This document shows, one piece after another, positions 16,086 through 25,277 of a stretch of 64,000 nucleotides of DNA. The DNA lies in the NCBI RefSeq assembly GCF_024172095.1, contig NZ_JAMZDX010000005.1, forward strand, positions 620,001-684,000. Reading direction: 5' to 3'. The position numbers and the translations under genes were made by a program. Position 1 is the first letter of the stretch. Each line of letters opens with the position of its first letter. The notes under the pieces are model-generated. The model worked only from the letters and a program-made list of their open reading frames with translations. It was not told the DNA's origin and made no database searches. Source of the stretch: Kitasatospora cinereorecta. GTDB lineage: Bacteria > Actinomycetota > Actinomycetes > Streptomycetales > Streptomycetaceae.

Positions 16086-17531
16086 TCAGGCCCGGCGGCG
16101 TATCCCGACCCCGGTGAGCGCGGCCGCCAGCACCGCCGTACCGGCGAGCAGCACCAGGACGGCGCGCCCGCCGGTGGCGTGCCCGGCCAAGTGCACCGCG
16201 AGGACCGGCAGCGCGGTGCCCAGCGCCGTACCGAGGCCGCGCACCATGCTGACCAGCCCGCCGCCGACCGCCGAGCTCTCCGCCGGGACGGCCCGCATCA
16301 CCAGGGCGTTGTTGGCGGGCAGCAGCAGGCCGAGGCCGTAGCCGACCGCGAGCAGCGGGAGCGCGACGGTCAGCGGACCGACCGGGAGCGCGGCGAGCGC
16401 GAGCAGGCCGCCGCCGGCGGTCAGGGCGCCCCAGCGGCAGCGGGTGGCGTCCGCGCAGTCGCCGGGCAGCAGGCCGCCGCCGACCGTGGCGGCGAGGGCG
16501 AACGCCCCGGGCAGGGCGGTGATCACCAGTCCGGCGGTGGCGGCGGACACGCCCGCACCGGCCAGCATCACCGGGCCGAGCACCAGCGGACAGAACAGCA
16601 GCAGGTAGCCGACCAGGGCGATCAGCAGGCCGGCCCGGATGCCGGGGGTGTTGACCAGGCCGGGCGGGATGATCGGACGGTCCGCGCGCTGCTCCTGCCG
16701 GGTCAGCGCGACGCCGAGGCCGGCCGCGGCGAGCAGCAGGCCGGCGACGGCCCAGCCGGGCAGCGGCAGGCCGGAGGCGGCCGAGAGGGCGAGCAGCAGC
16801 GCGGTCGAGCAGCCGGCGAGCAGCAGCAGTCCCGGCAGGTCGAAGCGGGCCTCGCGCTCGGCGGGGCGGCGGTCCGGGCGGCCCTCCGGGTGGGTGCGGG
16901 GCAGCAGGTACCAGCCGGCCGCGATGCCCAGCACGCCGATCGGTACATTGACCCAGAACGCCCACCGCCACGAGGCGTGGGTGACCAGCAGCCCGCCGAG
17001 GGTCGGCCCGAGGGCGAGGCCGAGCGCCTGCGCGGCGGCCTGGATGCCGAGCGCGGTGCGCATCGCCCGCTCCGGTACGCCGCGGGCCACCAGGGCGACG
17101 CTGTTGGCCTGCATCATCGCGCCGCCGACCGCCTGGACGGCCCGGCAGGCGATGAGCAGGCCGAGGCTGCCGGACATGCCCGCGCCGAGCGAGGCGAGGG
17201 CGAAGACGGCGAAGCCGCCGATGTACATGGTCTTGCGACCGACCAGGTCGGAGAGCCGGCCGACCGGGGCGAGCAGGGCGACGAGGACGAGCAGGTAGGC
17301 CAGCGAGACCCACTCGACGGCGGCGAAGTTGGTGTCGAAGCGCTGCTGGAGGGCGGGGAAGACGAGCGAGGTGACGCTCGCCGTCAGCTGGCCGAGGAAC
17401 GCGCCGAGGCAGACGGTGGCGACCGCCAGCCAGTGGGCGTGGCGCCAGCGCGCCACCACGCGGGGTCGGGGGTGCTCGGCGAGCAGCCGCTCGGCGAGCG
17501 AACGGGCGGGGCGGGCGGCTGAGGTGGACAC
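16086..17531 (-). CDS. MFS drug exporter, DHA2 type
   Basis: A 481-residue major facilitator with about 14 predicted membrane helices. Helix 1 has LGAFLGQLTASVTSLVFPAL; the MFS motif A reads GRLSDLVGRKTMYIGG; motif C-like AAQALGLALGPTLGGLL marks an antiporter. It is expected to export toxic organic molecules using the proton gradient. GTG 17531 gives the shortest sensible N-terminus but lacks a clear ribosome site; TTG 17567 is the alternative. A MarR gene diverges on the other side of an operator-bearing intergenic region, so the pair is likely a repressor and its target. Confidence 0.88.
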   Translation of the reverse strand: MSTSAARPARSLAERLLAEHPRPRVVARWRHAHWLAVATVCLGAFLGQLTASVTSLVFPALQQRFDTNFAAVEWVSLAYLLVLVALLAPVGRLSDLVGRKTMYIGGFAVFALASLGAGMSGSLGLLIACRAVQAVGGAMMQANSVALVARGVPERAMRTALGIQAAAQALGLALGPTLGGLLVTHASWRWAFWVNVPIGVLGIAAGWYLLPRTHPEGRPDRRPAEREARFDLPGLLLLAGCSTALLLALSAASGLPLPGWAVAGLLLAAAGLGVALTRQEQRADRPIIPPGLVNTPGIRAGLLIALVGYLLLFCPLVLGPVMLAGAGVSAATAGLVITALPGAFALAATVGGGLLPGDCADATRCRWGALTAGGGLLALAALPVGPLTVALPLLAVGYGLGLLLPANNALVMRAVPAESSAVGGGLVSMVRGLGTALGTALPVLAVHLAGHATGGRAVLVLLAGTAVLAAALTGVGIRRRA

Positions 17532-17541
17532 AGGAAGAATA

Positions 17542-17598
17542 TATCTGCTGCCGAGATAATCGCCCAAGGAGCATGTCGCCGAGCGATCATATCGCTCG
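17542..17598. promoter_or_regulatory. Two operator candidates between MFS and MarR genes
   Basis: CGAGCGAT-CAT-ATCGCTCG (17580-17598) is a perfect inverted repeat with 8-base arms and a 3-base spacer, well suited to a MarR dimer. A second, weaker one, TATCT-N7-AGATA (17542-17558), lies 11 bases from the MFS start. Their place between divergent genes fits auto-repression plus control of the exporter. Confidence 0.65.
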
Positions 17599-17701
17599 GG
17601 GACAGGTCAGGGAGTCGCAGGCCCGGGCGGAGGCGACGCCCGACCGTTCACTCCCTGGTCAGCGCGTCGCCCACCGGCCGACGCCCGATACGCTGTCGGC
17701 C

Positions 17702-18334
17702 ATGCCACCGCAGTCCGACGCCCCGTCCAGCCCGCCCGCGCCGTCCTCGCCCTCGGCGACCGCGCCGGCCTCCCCGGAGTCCGCGGCGGCGAAGTCCCCG
17801 GCAGCGGGGCCCGGGGCCGCGGAGTCCGTCCTGGAGGAGAGCGCGGCGATCGCCCGCGCCCAGCACCTGACCGACGTGATCACCCGTCTGCGGCGGGCCC
17901 TGCGCAGCAGCATCCGCACCGACTACCCGTGGGAGTCGCTGCCGATGGCCCAGGTCGAGCTGTTGCAGACGCTGGCGGCCGAACCGCTGCGGGTGGGCGA
18001 GCTCGCGGCCCGCCAGCGGCTGGCGCCGAACACCGTCAGCGGGCTGATCGGCAAGCTGCTGGACGCCGGCTTCGTCGACCGCCAGCCCGACCCCGGCGAC
18101 CGCCGGACCGCCCGGATCGCCCTCACCGACGCGGGCCACCAGCAGCTGCGCGACTGGCAGCGCGCCCACGAGCGGCGGCTCGCGGACGCTCTGGAGAGCC
18201 TGGCCCCCGGCGACCGGGACGCCGTGATGCGCGCCCTCCCCGGCCTGGAACAGCTCGCCCGGGCGCTGTCCGCCCCGAGCCCCGCTCCGGCGCCGGCCCC
18301 GGCTGCGGCCCCGCGCGGCGACCGTCCGGCCTGA
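17702..18334 (+). CDS. MarR family transcriptional regulator
   Basis: A 210-residue MarR protein with a low-complexity Pro/Ser/Ala N-terminal tail (about 45 residues). The winged HTH reads RVGELAARQRLAPNTVSGLI, then the wing DRQPDPGDRRTARIALTDAG. A second Ala/Pro tail closes the protein. ATG 17702 is the first start in a good context. It probably represses itself and the divergent DHA2 exporter through the palindromes at 17542-17598. Confidence 0.88.
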   Translation: MPPQSDAPSSPPAPSSPSATAPASPESAAAKSPAAGPGAAESVLEESAAIARAQHLTDVITRLRRALRSSIRTDYPWESLPMAQVELLQTLAAEPLRVGELAARQRLAPNTVSGLIGKLLDAGFVDRQPDPGDRRTARIALTDAGHQQLRDWQRAHERRLADALESLAPGDRDAVMRALPGLEQLARALSAPSPAPAPAPAAAPRGDRPA

Positions 18335-18381
18335 ACTCCCCCGCCCTCCCGTCCTGCTGACCGCGCTCCTGCCGACCGCGC

Positions 18382-18888
18382 TCAGAACAGCGCGGCGCCG
18401 CTCTCGTGCGCCAGCAGCCAGCGCTTGGCGTCCACCCCGGCGGCGAAGCCGGTCAGCGCGCCGTTCGCACCCAGCACCCGGTGGCAGGGCCGGACGATCA
18501 GCAGCGGGTTGGCCCCGACCGCCCCGCCGACCGCCCGCACGGCCCGCGGCGACTGGCCGGCGGCCTCGCCGAGCTCGCCGTAGGTGACGGTGGCGCCGTA
18601 CGGGATGTCGTCGAGCGCGGACCAGATCCGCTGCCGGAACTCGGTGCCGACCGGCGCCAGCGGCAGGTCGAAGCTCTTGAGGTCGCCGGCGAAGTAGGCG
18701 GTCAGCTGCTCGACCGCCGGGGCGAGCGCCTCCGGGTCGTGGACCCAGCCGTCGGCGGGCTCGGCGAGCGCGCCCTTCTGGCCGGGTGCGGTGACCGCGC
18801 TCAGGGCGAGCGGGCCGTCGCCTTCGTACACGCCGCTCAGCAGCAGCCGGCCGAGCGGACTGTCGAGGTGGGTGAACGCGGTTGTCAT
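18382..18888 (-). CDS. ogt: Methylated-DNA--protein-cysteine methyltransferase
   Basis: A 168-residue suicide enzyme that takes methyl groups from O6-methylguanine in DNA onto a Cys. The acceptor is Cys135 in RPCHRVLGANGALTGFAAG, and the DNA-binding helix region TVTYGELGEAAGQSPRAVRA is intact. Length is normal for Ogt. Its ATG overlaps the stop of the upstream Ada-AlkA gene (ATGA), so both are made from one transcript as an alkylation-damage repair operon. Confidence 0.95.
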   Translation of the reverse strand: MTTAFTHLDSPLGRLLLSGVYEGDGPLALSAVTAPGQKGALAEPADGWVHDPEALAPAVEQLTAYFAGDLKSFDLPLAPVGTEFRQRIWSALDDIPYGATVTYGELGEAAGQSPRAVRAVGGAVGANPLLIVRPCHRVLGANGALTGFAAGVDAKRWLLAHESGAALF

Positions 18889-20438
18889 GCCGTCTCCTGC
18901 ACACGGGTGTCAACGGGGGGAGTCACGAGGGAAGCCTGGGAGGTCACCGGGGTGGCGGCGGCCGCCGTCCAGAGGCGGTGGACGGCGTAGGAGCGCCAGG
19001 GCGCCCAGGCCGTTCCGGCCGCCGCGGCGGCCTTGGCGTCGCCCGGCAGGCCGAGCCTGCGCAGGCCATCGCGGACACCGATGTCACCGGGGAGGAACAC
19101 GTCCGGGTCGGCGAGGGCCCGCATCCGAAGGTAGCCGACCGTCCACGGGCCGATGCCCGGAAGAGCGAGCAGCTCGGCGGCGGCCTCCTCGCGGTCGACG
19201 CCGGGGTCGAGCCGGACGGCGCCCTCGGCGAGCGCCGCGCACAGGCCGGTCAGCGCCCGCTTGCGGGCGGCGGGCATGGCCAGGTCGGCCGGGTCGGCGC
19301 CGGCCAGCGCGGCGGCGGTGGGGAACAGCAGCCGCAGTCCACCGCTGGGCTCCGGCAGCGCGGCGCCGTACGTCGCGGCGAGCCGGCCGGCCAGCGTCCG
19401 CGCGGCGGCCACGGTGACCTGCTGCCCGAGCACGGCGCGGACCGCCAGCTCGTGCGGGTCGACATGGCCCGGCGAGCGCAGCCCGGGGCGGGTGAGCACC
19501 TGCGCCGCGAACACCGGGTCGGCGCCGAGCCGGCCGTCCACCGCGTCCGGGTCCGCGTCCAGGTCGAACAGGGCGCGCAGCCGGTGGACGGCGGTGGTCA
19601 GGTCGCGCAGGTCGGCGAGGACCAGTCGGCAGTCCAGCCAGCCCCGGGTCGGCCGGTCGGCCGCCCCGAGCCCGTCGACCTCGGCGATGCCGCGGCCGTA
19701 CGGGAGGGCCAGCGTGCGGCGGTAGGTGCGCACGCCCGGCCGGGTGCCGGGGACGACCTCCTCCACGCCGGGAACGGCACGCAGGGCCAGGAAGTCCAGC
19801 AGGTGGTCGCTGTCCAGCGCACCCCGGTAGGCGAGCCGCAGGCTCAGCCCGCCGGCGGGCGCCGCGGGGCGGCGGCCGACGGTGCGCTCGGTCCGCAGCC
19901 CGCTCGGCGTGCGGTCGTACACCTCGCGCACGGTGTCGTTGAACTGCCGGACGGAGGCGAAGCCGGCCGCGAAGGCCACCTCGGTGACCGGCAGTTCGGT
20001 GGTCTGCAGCAGCAGCCGGGCGGTCTGGGCGCGCTGGGCCCGGGCGAGCGCGAGCGGCCCCGCGCCCAGCTCGGCGGTCAGCTGGCGCTGCAGTTGGCGG
20101 GAGCTGTAGCCGAGCCGGGTGGCGAGGCCCGCGACGCCCTCGCGGTCCACCACACCGTCGCCGATCAGCCGCATCGCGCGGCCGACCAGGTCGGCACGGT
20201 GGTTCCACTCCGGCGAACCGGGCACCGAGTCCGGTCGGCAGCGCCGGCAGGCGCGGTAGCCGGCGCCCTGGGCAGCGGCGGCGGTCGGGTAGAAGGTGCA
20301 GTTGACCCGCTTCGGGGTCACCGCGGGGCAGCTCGGTCGGCAGTAGATGCCGGTGGTGCGGACGGCCGTGAAGAAGACCCCGTCGAAGCGGGCGTCCCGG
20401 CTGTCCACCGCCCGGTACCTGGTCTCGTCGTCGATCAC
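18885..20438 (-). CDS. alkA: Ada-type regulator fused to AlkA DNA glycosylase
   Basis: A 517-residue protein with three parts. Residues 1-75 form the Ada metal-binding domain with the four Cys ligands C33, C37, C64 and C67 (IYCRPSCPAV and ACRRCRP). An AraC-type double HTH follows (about 80-180). The C-terminal half is an AlkA-like glycosylase: an N-terminal AlkA domain (about 195-310) and the HhH-GPD core with LPGIGPWTVGYLRMRALADP and the catalytic Asp region in PGDIGVRDG. It should sense methyl phosphotriesters through C33, activate transcription and excise alkylated bases. The O6-methyltransferase domain of classical Ada is not fused here but encoded by the downstream gene. This fusion is widespread in actinobacteria. 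Confidence 0.93.
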   Translation of the reverse strand: MIDDETRYRAVDSRDARFDGVFFTAVRTTGIYCRPSCPAVTPKRVNCTFYPTAAAAQGAGYRACRRCRPDSVPGSPEWNHRADLVGRAMRLIGDGVVDREGVAGLATRLGYSSRQLQRQLTAELGAGPLALARAQRAQTARLLLQTTELPVTEVAFAAGFASVRQFNDTVREVYDRTPSGLRTERTVGRRPAAPAGGLSLRLAYRGALDSDHLLDFLALRAVPGVEEVVPGTRPGVRTYRRTLALPYGRGIAEVDGLGAADRPTRGWLDCRLVLADLRDLTTAVHRLRALFDLDADPDAVDGRLGADPVFAAQVLTRPGLRSPGHVDPHELAVRAVLGQQVTVAAARTLAGRLAATYGAALPEPSGGLRLLFPTAAALAGADPADLAMPAARKRALTGLCAALAEGAVRLDPGVDREEAAAELLALPGIGPWTVGYLRMRALADPDVFLPGDIGVRDGLRRLGLPGDAKAAAAAGTAWAPWRSYAVHRLWTAAAATPVTSQASLVTPPVDTRVQETA

Positions 20439-20572
20439 GCCCTCCAGTCTGCGTCACCCGGAGAGCATCGACTGGCGGGAATCGGACATGGGCGTCGGGG
20501 AGGTGCCGGGGAGGTCCGCCGCCGACGGTTCCCGAACGAAGCGTGAGCCCCCGGCTTGGGCCGAGTTGCTCA

Positions 20573-20584
20573 GAGAGCGCTCTC
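20573..20584. promoter_or_regulatory. CebR-like operator before the LacI gene
   Basis: GAGAGCGCTCTC, a perfect 12-bp palindrome, 90 bases upstream of the LacI start. The same core occurs before the GH81 gene and before the ABC transporter, so this copy likely mediates autoregulation. It differs from the known CebR cellobiose operator (TGGGAGCGCTCCCA) at two symmetric positions. Confidence 0.8.
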
Positions 20585-20673
20585 ATCAGGGCGGACGACC
20601 CGATAGGCTCTGGGGCGTGGAGCAGAGTCCGCGCCTGACCGCAGGCCGGCCGAATCGAGGAGAGGAGCCCACG

Positions 20674-21768
20674 GTGGCCGATCACACCGCGCGACCCGCG
20701 CACACCGCGCAGCCCGCCGCCGAACCCGGGGCCGCCCTCCCGCGCCCCACCCTGGAATCGGTCGCCGAACGCGCCGGGGTCTCCCGGGCCACCGCGTCCC
20801 GGGTGGTCAACGGCGGCGCCGGCGTCCGCGCGGAACTGCGCGAGAAGGTCCGGCTCGCCGTCGACGAACTCGGCTACGTCCCCAACCTCGCCGCCCGCAC
20901 CCTGGTCACCCGCCGCAACGGCGCCGTCGCCGTGGTCGTCGCCGAACCCGAGAGCCGCCTGTTCTCCGACCCGTTCTTCGCCCAGCACCTGCGCGGCATC
21001 AGCCGCGAACTGTCCGCCGCCGACAACCAGATGCTCCTGCTGCTGATCGAGGACCAACGCGACTACGACCGCGTCGGCCGGTACCTCGCGGGCGGACACG
21101 TCGACGGCGTCCTGCTGTTCTCGCTCCACCACGCCGACCCCATGCCGGAGACCGCCCGCCGGGTCGGCCTGCCCTTCGTCGTCGGCGGCCGCCCCGGCTG
21201 GCCCGGCGCCGAGTCCGAACGCGACCTGGTCTACGTCGACAGCGACAACCGCGGCGGCGCCCGCCTCGCCGTCCAGCACCTCAGATCGCTCGGCCGCCGC
21301 CGGATCGCCACCATCACCGGCCCGCTCGACCAGACCTCCTCGCTCGACCGCCTCGACGGCTACCGCGACCTGCTGCCCGACGGCGACCCCGACCTGATCG
21401 CCGAAGGCGACTTCACCCCCGACGGCGGCGGCCGCGCCATGGCCGAACTCCTCGCCCGCTGCCCCGACCTGGACGCGGTCTTCGCCGGCTCCGACGCGAT
21501 GGCCTCCGGCGCGCTCAAGGTGCTCCGCGAGGCCGGCCGCCGCGTCCCCGAGGACGTCGCCGTGGTCGGCTTCGACGACGTCGAGTCCATCGCCGCCTGG
21601 ACCGACCCGCCGCTCACCACCGTCCGCCAGGACATCGAGGAGATGGGCCGCCTGATGGCCCGCCTCCTCCTGCGCCGCCTCGCCGACCCCACCACCTCCG
21701 CCACCCGCGTCGCCGCCCCCACCTCCGTCATCACCCCCACCCACCTGGTCATCCGCGCCTCCGCCTGA
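20674..21768 (+). CDS. LacI family regulator of beta-glucan use
   Basis: A 364-residue LacI/GalR repressor. After a 25-residue tail the HTH reads TLESVAERAGVSRATASRVV with the hinge helix GYVPNLAARTLVTRR. The periplasmic-binding-like domain includes VDGVLLFSLHHADP, FVVGGRPGWPG and DVAVVGFDDVESIAAWTDPP. GTG 20674 is preceded by GAGAGGAG at 20659. It resembles CebR-type regulators that release DNA when an oligosaccharide binds. Operators for it are predicted at 20573, 25080 and 25242, so it should control itself, the glucanase and the importer. Confidence 0.9.
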   Translation: MADHTARPAHTAQPAAEPGAALPRPTLESVAERAGVSRATASRVVNGGAGVRAELREKVRLAVDELGYVPNLAARTLVTRRNGAVAVVVAEPESRLFSDPFFAQHLRGISRELSAADNQMLLLLIEDQRDYDRVGRYLAGGHVDGVLLFSLHHADPMPETARRVGLPFVVGGRPGWPGAESERDLVYVDSDNRGGARLAVQHLRSLGRRRIATITGPLDQTSSLDRLDGYRDLLPDGDPDLIAEGDFTPDGGGRAMAELLARCPDLDAVFAGSDAMASGALKVLREAGRRVPEDVAVVGFDDVESIAAWTDPPLTTVRQDIEEMGRLMARLLLRRLADPTTSATRVAAPTSVITPTHLVIRASA

Positions 21769-21790
21769 CCGGCGGGGAAAGCAGGTACGC

Positions 21791-22039
21791 ATGCGCGACG
21801 GCGACCGCAACGGCGTCGACGCGGGACCGGCCGCCGAGAGCGCCCACCGGCTGCCGCAGGCCGCCCGACTCGCGGCCGCGCGGTCGGTCGCCGCCTCGCT
21901 CGCCGCCGAGGGCGTCAGCGTCGGCCCGGCCGCGGCCGCCGACACCGAGGCGTACGTGCGTGTCGCCATCGACGCCGACGAACTCGTGGCCCGGGCCGTC
22001 GCCCGCCACCGGCGCCGCCCGGAGCCGCACACGACCTGA
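21791..22039 (+). CDS. Small hypothetical protein, 82 residues
   Basis: Starts at ATG 21791, 22 bases past the LacI stop, with GC-rich third positions throughout, so it looks truly coding. The product begins MRDGDRNGVDAGPAAESAHR, is Ala-rich and ends in a basic helix (ELVARAVARHRRRP). No family is recognised. It may be cotranscribed with the LacI gene. A terminator follows. Confidence 0.55.
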   Translation: MRDGDRNGVDAGPAAESAHRLPQAARLAAARSVAASLAAEGVSVGPAAAADTEAYVRVAIDADELVARAVARHRRRPEPHTT

Positions 22040-22100
22040 GCGCGCGGCAGCGGCGGCACGACGGGCTGCCACAGCAAACCCCGCCGGACCCGGAACGCGG

Positions 22101-22143
22101 GCCGGCCTCCGGGCCCGCCGGGTGGGCGGGGTCGGAGGCCGGC
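22101..22143. terminator. Terminator between small ORF and GH81 gene
   Basis: Perfect 11-bp outer stem (22101-22111 with 22133-22143); the 21-base interior contains a second short GC stem. It separates convergent genes. Confidence 0.8.
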
Positions 22144-22158
22144 GGTGTCCGGGTGGGG

Positions 22159-25035
22159 TCAGTCGAAGGGGATGCGGAGGACGGAGGCGTTGCCCTGGGC
22201 CTGGGTGGCGCCGGCGCGGAGTTGGGTCGGCCCGGTGCCGATGGCGGACCAGACTTCGAGGCGGACGGTGCCGTTGGTGAGGTTGCTGAGGGCGCCGGTG
22301 GCGCTCTGGAGGCCCGCGGTGGCGGCGGAGTAGCGCTCCCAGCCGGTCACCGGGTCGGTGGCGAAGTAGCGGTAGGTCTCGACGCGGTCGAAGACGCCGT
22401 CGCCGTTGAGGTCGTAGGAGACCCTGGCCTGCTGGCCGAGGCCGACGGCGCTGCCGGCGTCGACGTAGAGGTCGAAGTCGGTGGTGGCGCCGGCCCGCAG
22501 GGTGCCGTTGACGTTGCGGATCTCGTAGACGGTCGGCTGGTAGGGGGTGCCGTCGTGGTTGGTGCCGCCGGCGGAGGCGAGGGTGTCGGCGGTGGCGCCG
22601 GTGCCGTACGCGGTGCTGAGGCCGCCGCCGGGCTGGAGGAGGAAGGTGTTGCCGGTGGCGGGCGGCACGGTCGGGGTCGGACTCGGGGTGGGACTCGGCG
22701 TGGGCGTCGGGGTCGGGGTGGGCGACGGGTTCGTCCCGCCGGTGCCGCCGTCCTGGAAGGTGCCGCGTTCGCTGGCGGTGGAGCGGGCCGGGACGGTGAG
22801 CGTGTAGCCGTCGGAGAACCGGACGGCGCGTGCGGCGGTGGTGTAGTTGTGCGCCACGTGGGTGCGGGTCGTGCCGCTCACGAAGACGGCGGCGGTCGGG
22901 GTGTCGGCGGTGGTGGCGGGGTCGAGGGTGCCGAGGGCGGCGAGGTTCTGGATCCAGTGGTAGGTGTGGGCCCTGGACTCACCCTCCTCGGGGGTGTACC
23001 CGGCGTTGCCGGCGTCCCAGTCGGCCTTGGCGGCGGCCGGGTCGGTGAGGGCTTCGGCCTCCCAGAGCAGGTCGCGCCAGTCGGTGAAGGCGCCGCCGTT
23101 GTCGGCGCGCAGTTCGGCGAGGTTGGCGGCGAGGTCGTCCCGCCGCCGGGCGAGGTAGAGCGAGGCACCGGTGACGGGGAGGAAGTTGATGCCGTGGATC
23201 ATGCCGGGGGCAGCCGTCCACCAGGTGGAGTAGGCGGCGCCGCTGCCCCAGACCATGCCGGCGGTGCCGTGGTGGAAGCCGGCGGGGAAGACCTGGTGGT
23301 CGGCGTCGAACCAGTACTGCTGCACCGCGTTGGCCTCGGTGGTGTACAGGTAGATGCCGAGGTCGCGCAGGGCGGTGTCGCCGGTGGCGGAGCCGAAGAG
23401 GATCAGGCCGGAGCTGAAGTTCAGCGACTCGGAGGAGGACTCCTCGTTGTTGCCGGCGGCGAAGCCGGCGTGCCCGGAGGCCCAGCCGTGGCCGGCGTAG
23501 GGGTCGAAGTTGCGCAGCAGCGGGAAGCGGTCGTCGGCGCGGTCGGCGTTGGCGGCGTCCTTGGCGAGCAGCTTGACCATGCCGCCCCAGGCGGAGTCGG
23601 CGGCCCAGGCGGAGTCGTAGCGGGCGACGGTGGCGGCGGCCTGGACGAAGTAGCCGTAGTGGAAGTGGTGGTCGTTGAGTTCGGCGTCGGTGCCGTAGGA
23701 GGCGGGGTAGCCGATCAGGGTCTTCCACACCTGGTCGTAGGCGAAGCCGGGTGAGCCGGTGCCGCGGAACCAGGTCTCCAGCTTGCCCTTGATCAGTCCG
23801 AGCAGCTTGTCGCGGACCGCGGTGTCGCCCACCTGGTCGGCGATCGGGACGAGTTGGGCGAGGCGGCCGAGGGCCTTGCCGGTCCAGTAGGTGTCGGTGG
23901 CGCCGCTGTACGGGTCGGCGGCGTCGGCGGCCTGGTGGAGGTAGCCGTCGAGGGCGGCGCGGTCGGCGGCGCCGGTGTCGGGGAGCGAGGGGAGCACGCC
24001 GGTGACGCTCTGGACGGTGCTGAACGCGGTGCCCTCGCGGACCTTCATGGCGCCGCGCGGGGAGGTGTAGGTCAGCGCGGTCAGCGGGTCGCCGGTGGCC
24101 TGCCACTGGTGCGGGTAGAGGGCGAGCAGGGTGCCGGTCTGCGTGCCCTCCTGGGGCGTGGTGGTGGCGGTGTACGTGGTGGTGAGGGTGGCGGCGGAGG
24201 CCTGGTAACTCCAGTCGACCCGGGTGTCGGTGACGAAGCTGTACGCGTACGTGCGGTACGTCGCCAGGTCGGCGGGCGAGGGCAGGACGGCGACGGAGTA
24301 GTAGTCGCGGCCGCCGAGGTCGGCGGTCAGGGTGGTGCCGTTGACGGTCCAGTCGGTGCCGGTGGGCGCGAACAGGCCGTAGTGGTGGCCGCCGACGGTG
24401 ATGCCGAGGACGTTGCCCTGGTCGGCGAAGACGGTGGGCGCGGCGGCGGTGGTGACCTGGGCGGCGCCGCCGGTGGCGTGCGCGTAGACGTACGGCAGGC
24501 CGTGGCCGATGGTGGCGCTGAAGGTGCGGGCGCCGTCGGACCAGTACGGGGTGACGGTCCAGTCGGACCAGCCGTCGACCTTGGTGTCGGGCGAGTTGAG
24601 GCCGGCCACGCCGAGGGTGAGGTCCCGGGCGTGGGTGTAGTCGTACTGGCGGCCGTCGGCGGTCACGGTCGGGGTGGTGGGGTAGCCGACCTCGAGGCCG
24701 CCGGCGCCCGCCTTGAAGGTGAAGGGGTGGGCGTAGAGGTTCTCGGAGTACGGGTTGCCCGCGTAGCGCTGGTAGATCAGCGAGGACCACCAGTCGTTGG
24801 TGGGTGCGGCGCGGCCGGCCGCGCGCGGGGTGACCTTGGGGGTGACAGGGGCACCGTCGGAGTTGGTGGGGCCGGTGGTGCCGGCCGGGCGGGTGTCGGT
24901 GTAGCCGCCGAGTCCGACCGGGACGGTCGCCGCGGCGGCGGTGCCGGCGCCGACGGTCGCGGTCAGGGCCGCCGCGGCCGCCAGGGCCAGCGCGGTGACC
25001 GCGGCCGCCGGGCCGCGGAGGGGTCTGGGCTTCAT
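22159..25035 (-). CDS. Secreted GH81 endo-beta-1,3-glucanase with C-terminal module
   Basis: A 958-residue extracellular laminarinase. Signal peptide at about residues 1-36, GH81 catalytic domain from about 60 to 740, a Thr-Pro linker (about 770-790) and a C-terminal module of about 160 residues ending at PFD. GH81 landmarks are TNDWWSSLIYQ near the N-terminus, DHHFHYGYFVQAA (about residue 455) and the catalytic Glu cluster NNEESSSESLN (about 530). The C-terminal module (with YDLNGDGVFDRVETYRYFAT) recurs in other actinobacterial glucanases and may bind glucan. ATG 25035 has GAGGTGG upstream. The operator at 25080-25093 lies 45 bases before the start. It should cut laminarin or fungal wall glucan and feed the adjacent importer. 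Confidence 0.93.
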   Translation of the reverse strand: MKPRPLRGPAAAVTALALAAAAALTATVGAGTAAAATVPVGLGGYTDTRPAGTTGPTNSDGAPVTPKVTPRAAGRAAPTNDWWSSLIYQRYAGNPYSENLYAHPFTFKAGAGGLEVGYPTTPTVTADGRQYDYTHARDLTLGVAGLNSPDTKVDGWSDWTVTPYWSDGARTFSATIGHGLPYVYAHATGGAAQVTTAAAPTVFADQGNVLGITVGGHHYGLFAPTGTDWTVNGTTLTADLGGRDYYSVAVLPSPADLATYRTYAYSFVTDTRVDWSYQASAATLTTTYTATTTPQEGTQTGTLLALYPHQWQATGDPLTALTYTSPRGAMKVREGTAFSTVQSVTGVLPSLPDTGAADRAALDGYLHQAADAADPYSGATDTYWTGKALGRLAQLVPIADQVGDTAVRDKLLGLIKGKLETWFRGTGSPGFAYDQVWKTLIGYPASYGTDAELNDHHFHYGYFVQAAATVARYDSAWAADSAWGGMVKLLAKDAANADRADDRFPLLRNFDPYAGHGWASGHAGFAAGNNEESSSESLNFSSGLILFGSATGDTALRDLGIYLYTTEANAVQQYWFDADHQVFPAGFHHGTAGMVWGSGAAYSTWWTAAPGMIHGINFLPVTGASLYLARRRDDLAANLAELRADNGGAFTDWRDLLWEAEALTDPAAAKADWDAGNAGYTPEEGESRAHTYHWIQNLAALGTLDPATTADTPTAAVFVSGTTRTHVAHNYTTAARAVRFSDGYTLTVPARSTASERGTFQDGGTGGTNPSPTPTPTPTPSPTPSPTPTVPPATGNTFLLQPGGGLSTAYGTGATADTLASAGGTNHDGTPYQPTVYEIRNVNGTLRAGATTDFDLYVDAGSAVGLGQQARVSYDLNGDGVFDRVETYRYFATDPVTGWERYSAATAGLQSATGALSNLTNGTVRLEVWSAIGTGPTQLRAGATQAQGNASVLRIPFD

Positions 25036-25079
25036 GGGTAGCCACCTCGGGTGGGGGACGGTGGGAACGGAGCAAAGGC

Positions 25080-25093
25080 TGAGAGCGCTCTCA
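25080..25093. promoter_or_regulatory. LacI operator before the GH81 gene
   Basis: TGAGAGCGCTCTCA, a perfect 14-bp palindrome between the divergent glucanase and transporter genes, on the glucanase side. Confidence 0.85.
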
Positions 25094-25241
25094 CCGATCG
25101 GGACCGTAGAGCGCCCGGGGAGGGGTGTCAACGCCTTCGGCAGCTTCAACCCTCGAACGCGGAAGGCTTGATGACCCGGATGTCACGTTCAGGTTTCGAC
25201 TCTTGACGCATCGAACAGCGGACGGCAGTCTCCTGGCAGCG

Positions 25242-25257
25242 CTGAGAGCGCTCTCAG
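25242..25257. promoter_or_regulatory. LacI operator before the ABC importer
   Basis: CTGAGAGCGCTCTCAG, a perfect 16-bp palindrome ending 20 bases before the binding-protein start and 6 bases before its ribosome site. Bound repressor here would block early elongation or initiation. Confidence 0.85.
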
Positions 25258-25277
25258 AGAATCAGGAGGCACCACCC

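Noticed and set aside
22676..22730. Tandem repeat (microsatellite-like) of GGGGTC/GGGGTG units
   Set aside because: It encodes the Thr-Pro linker of the GH81 enzyme, a normal feature.
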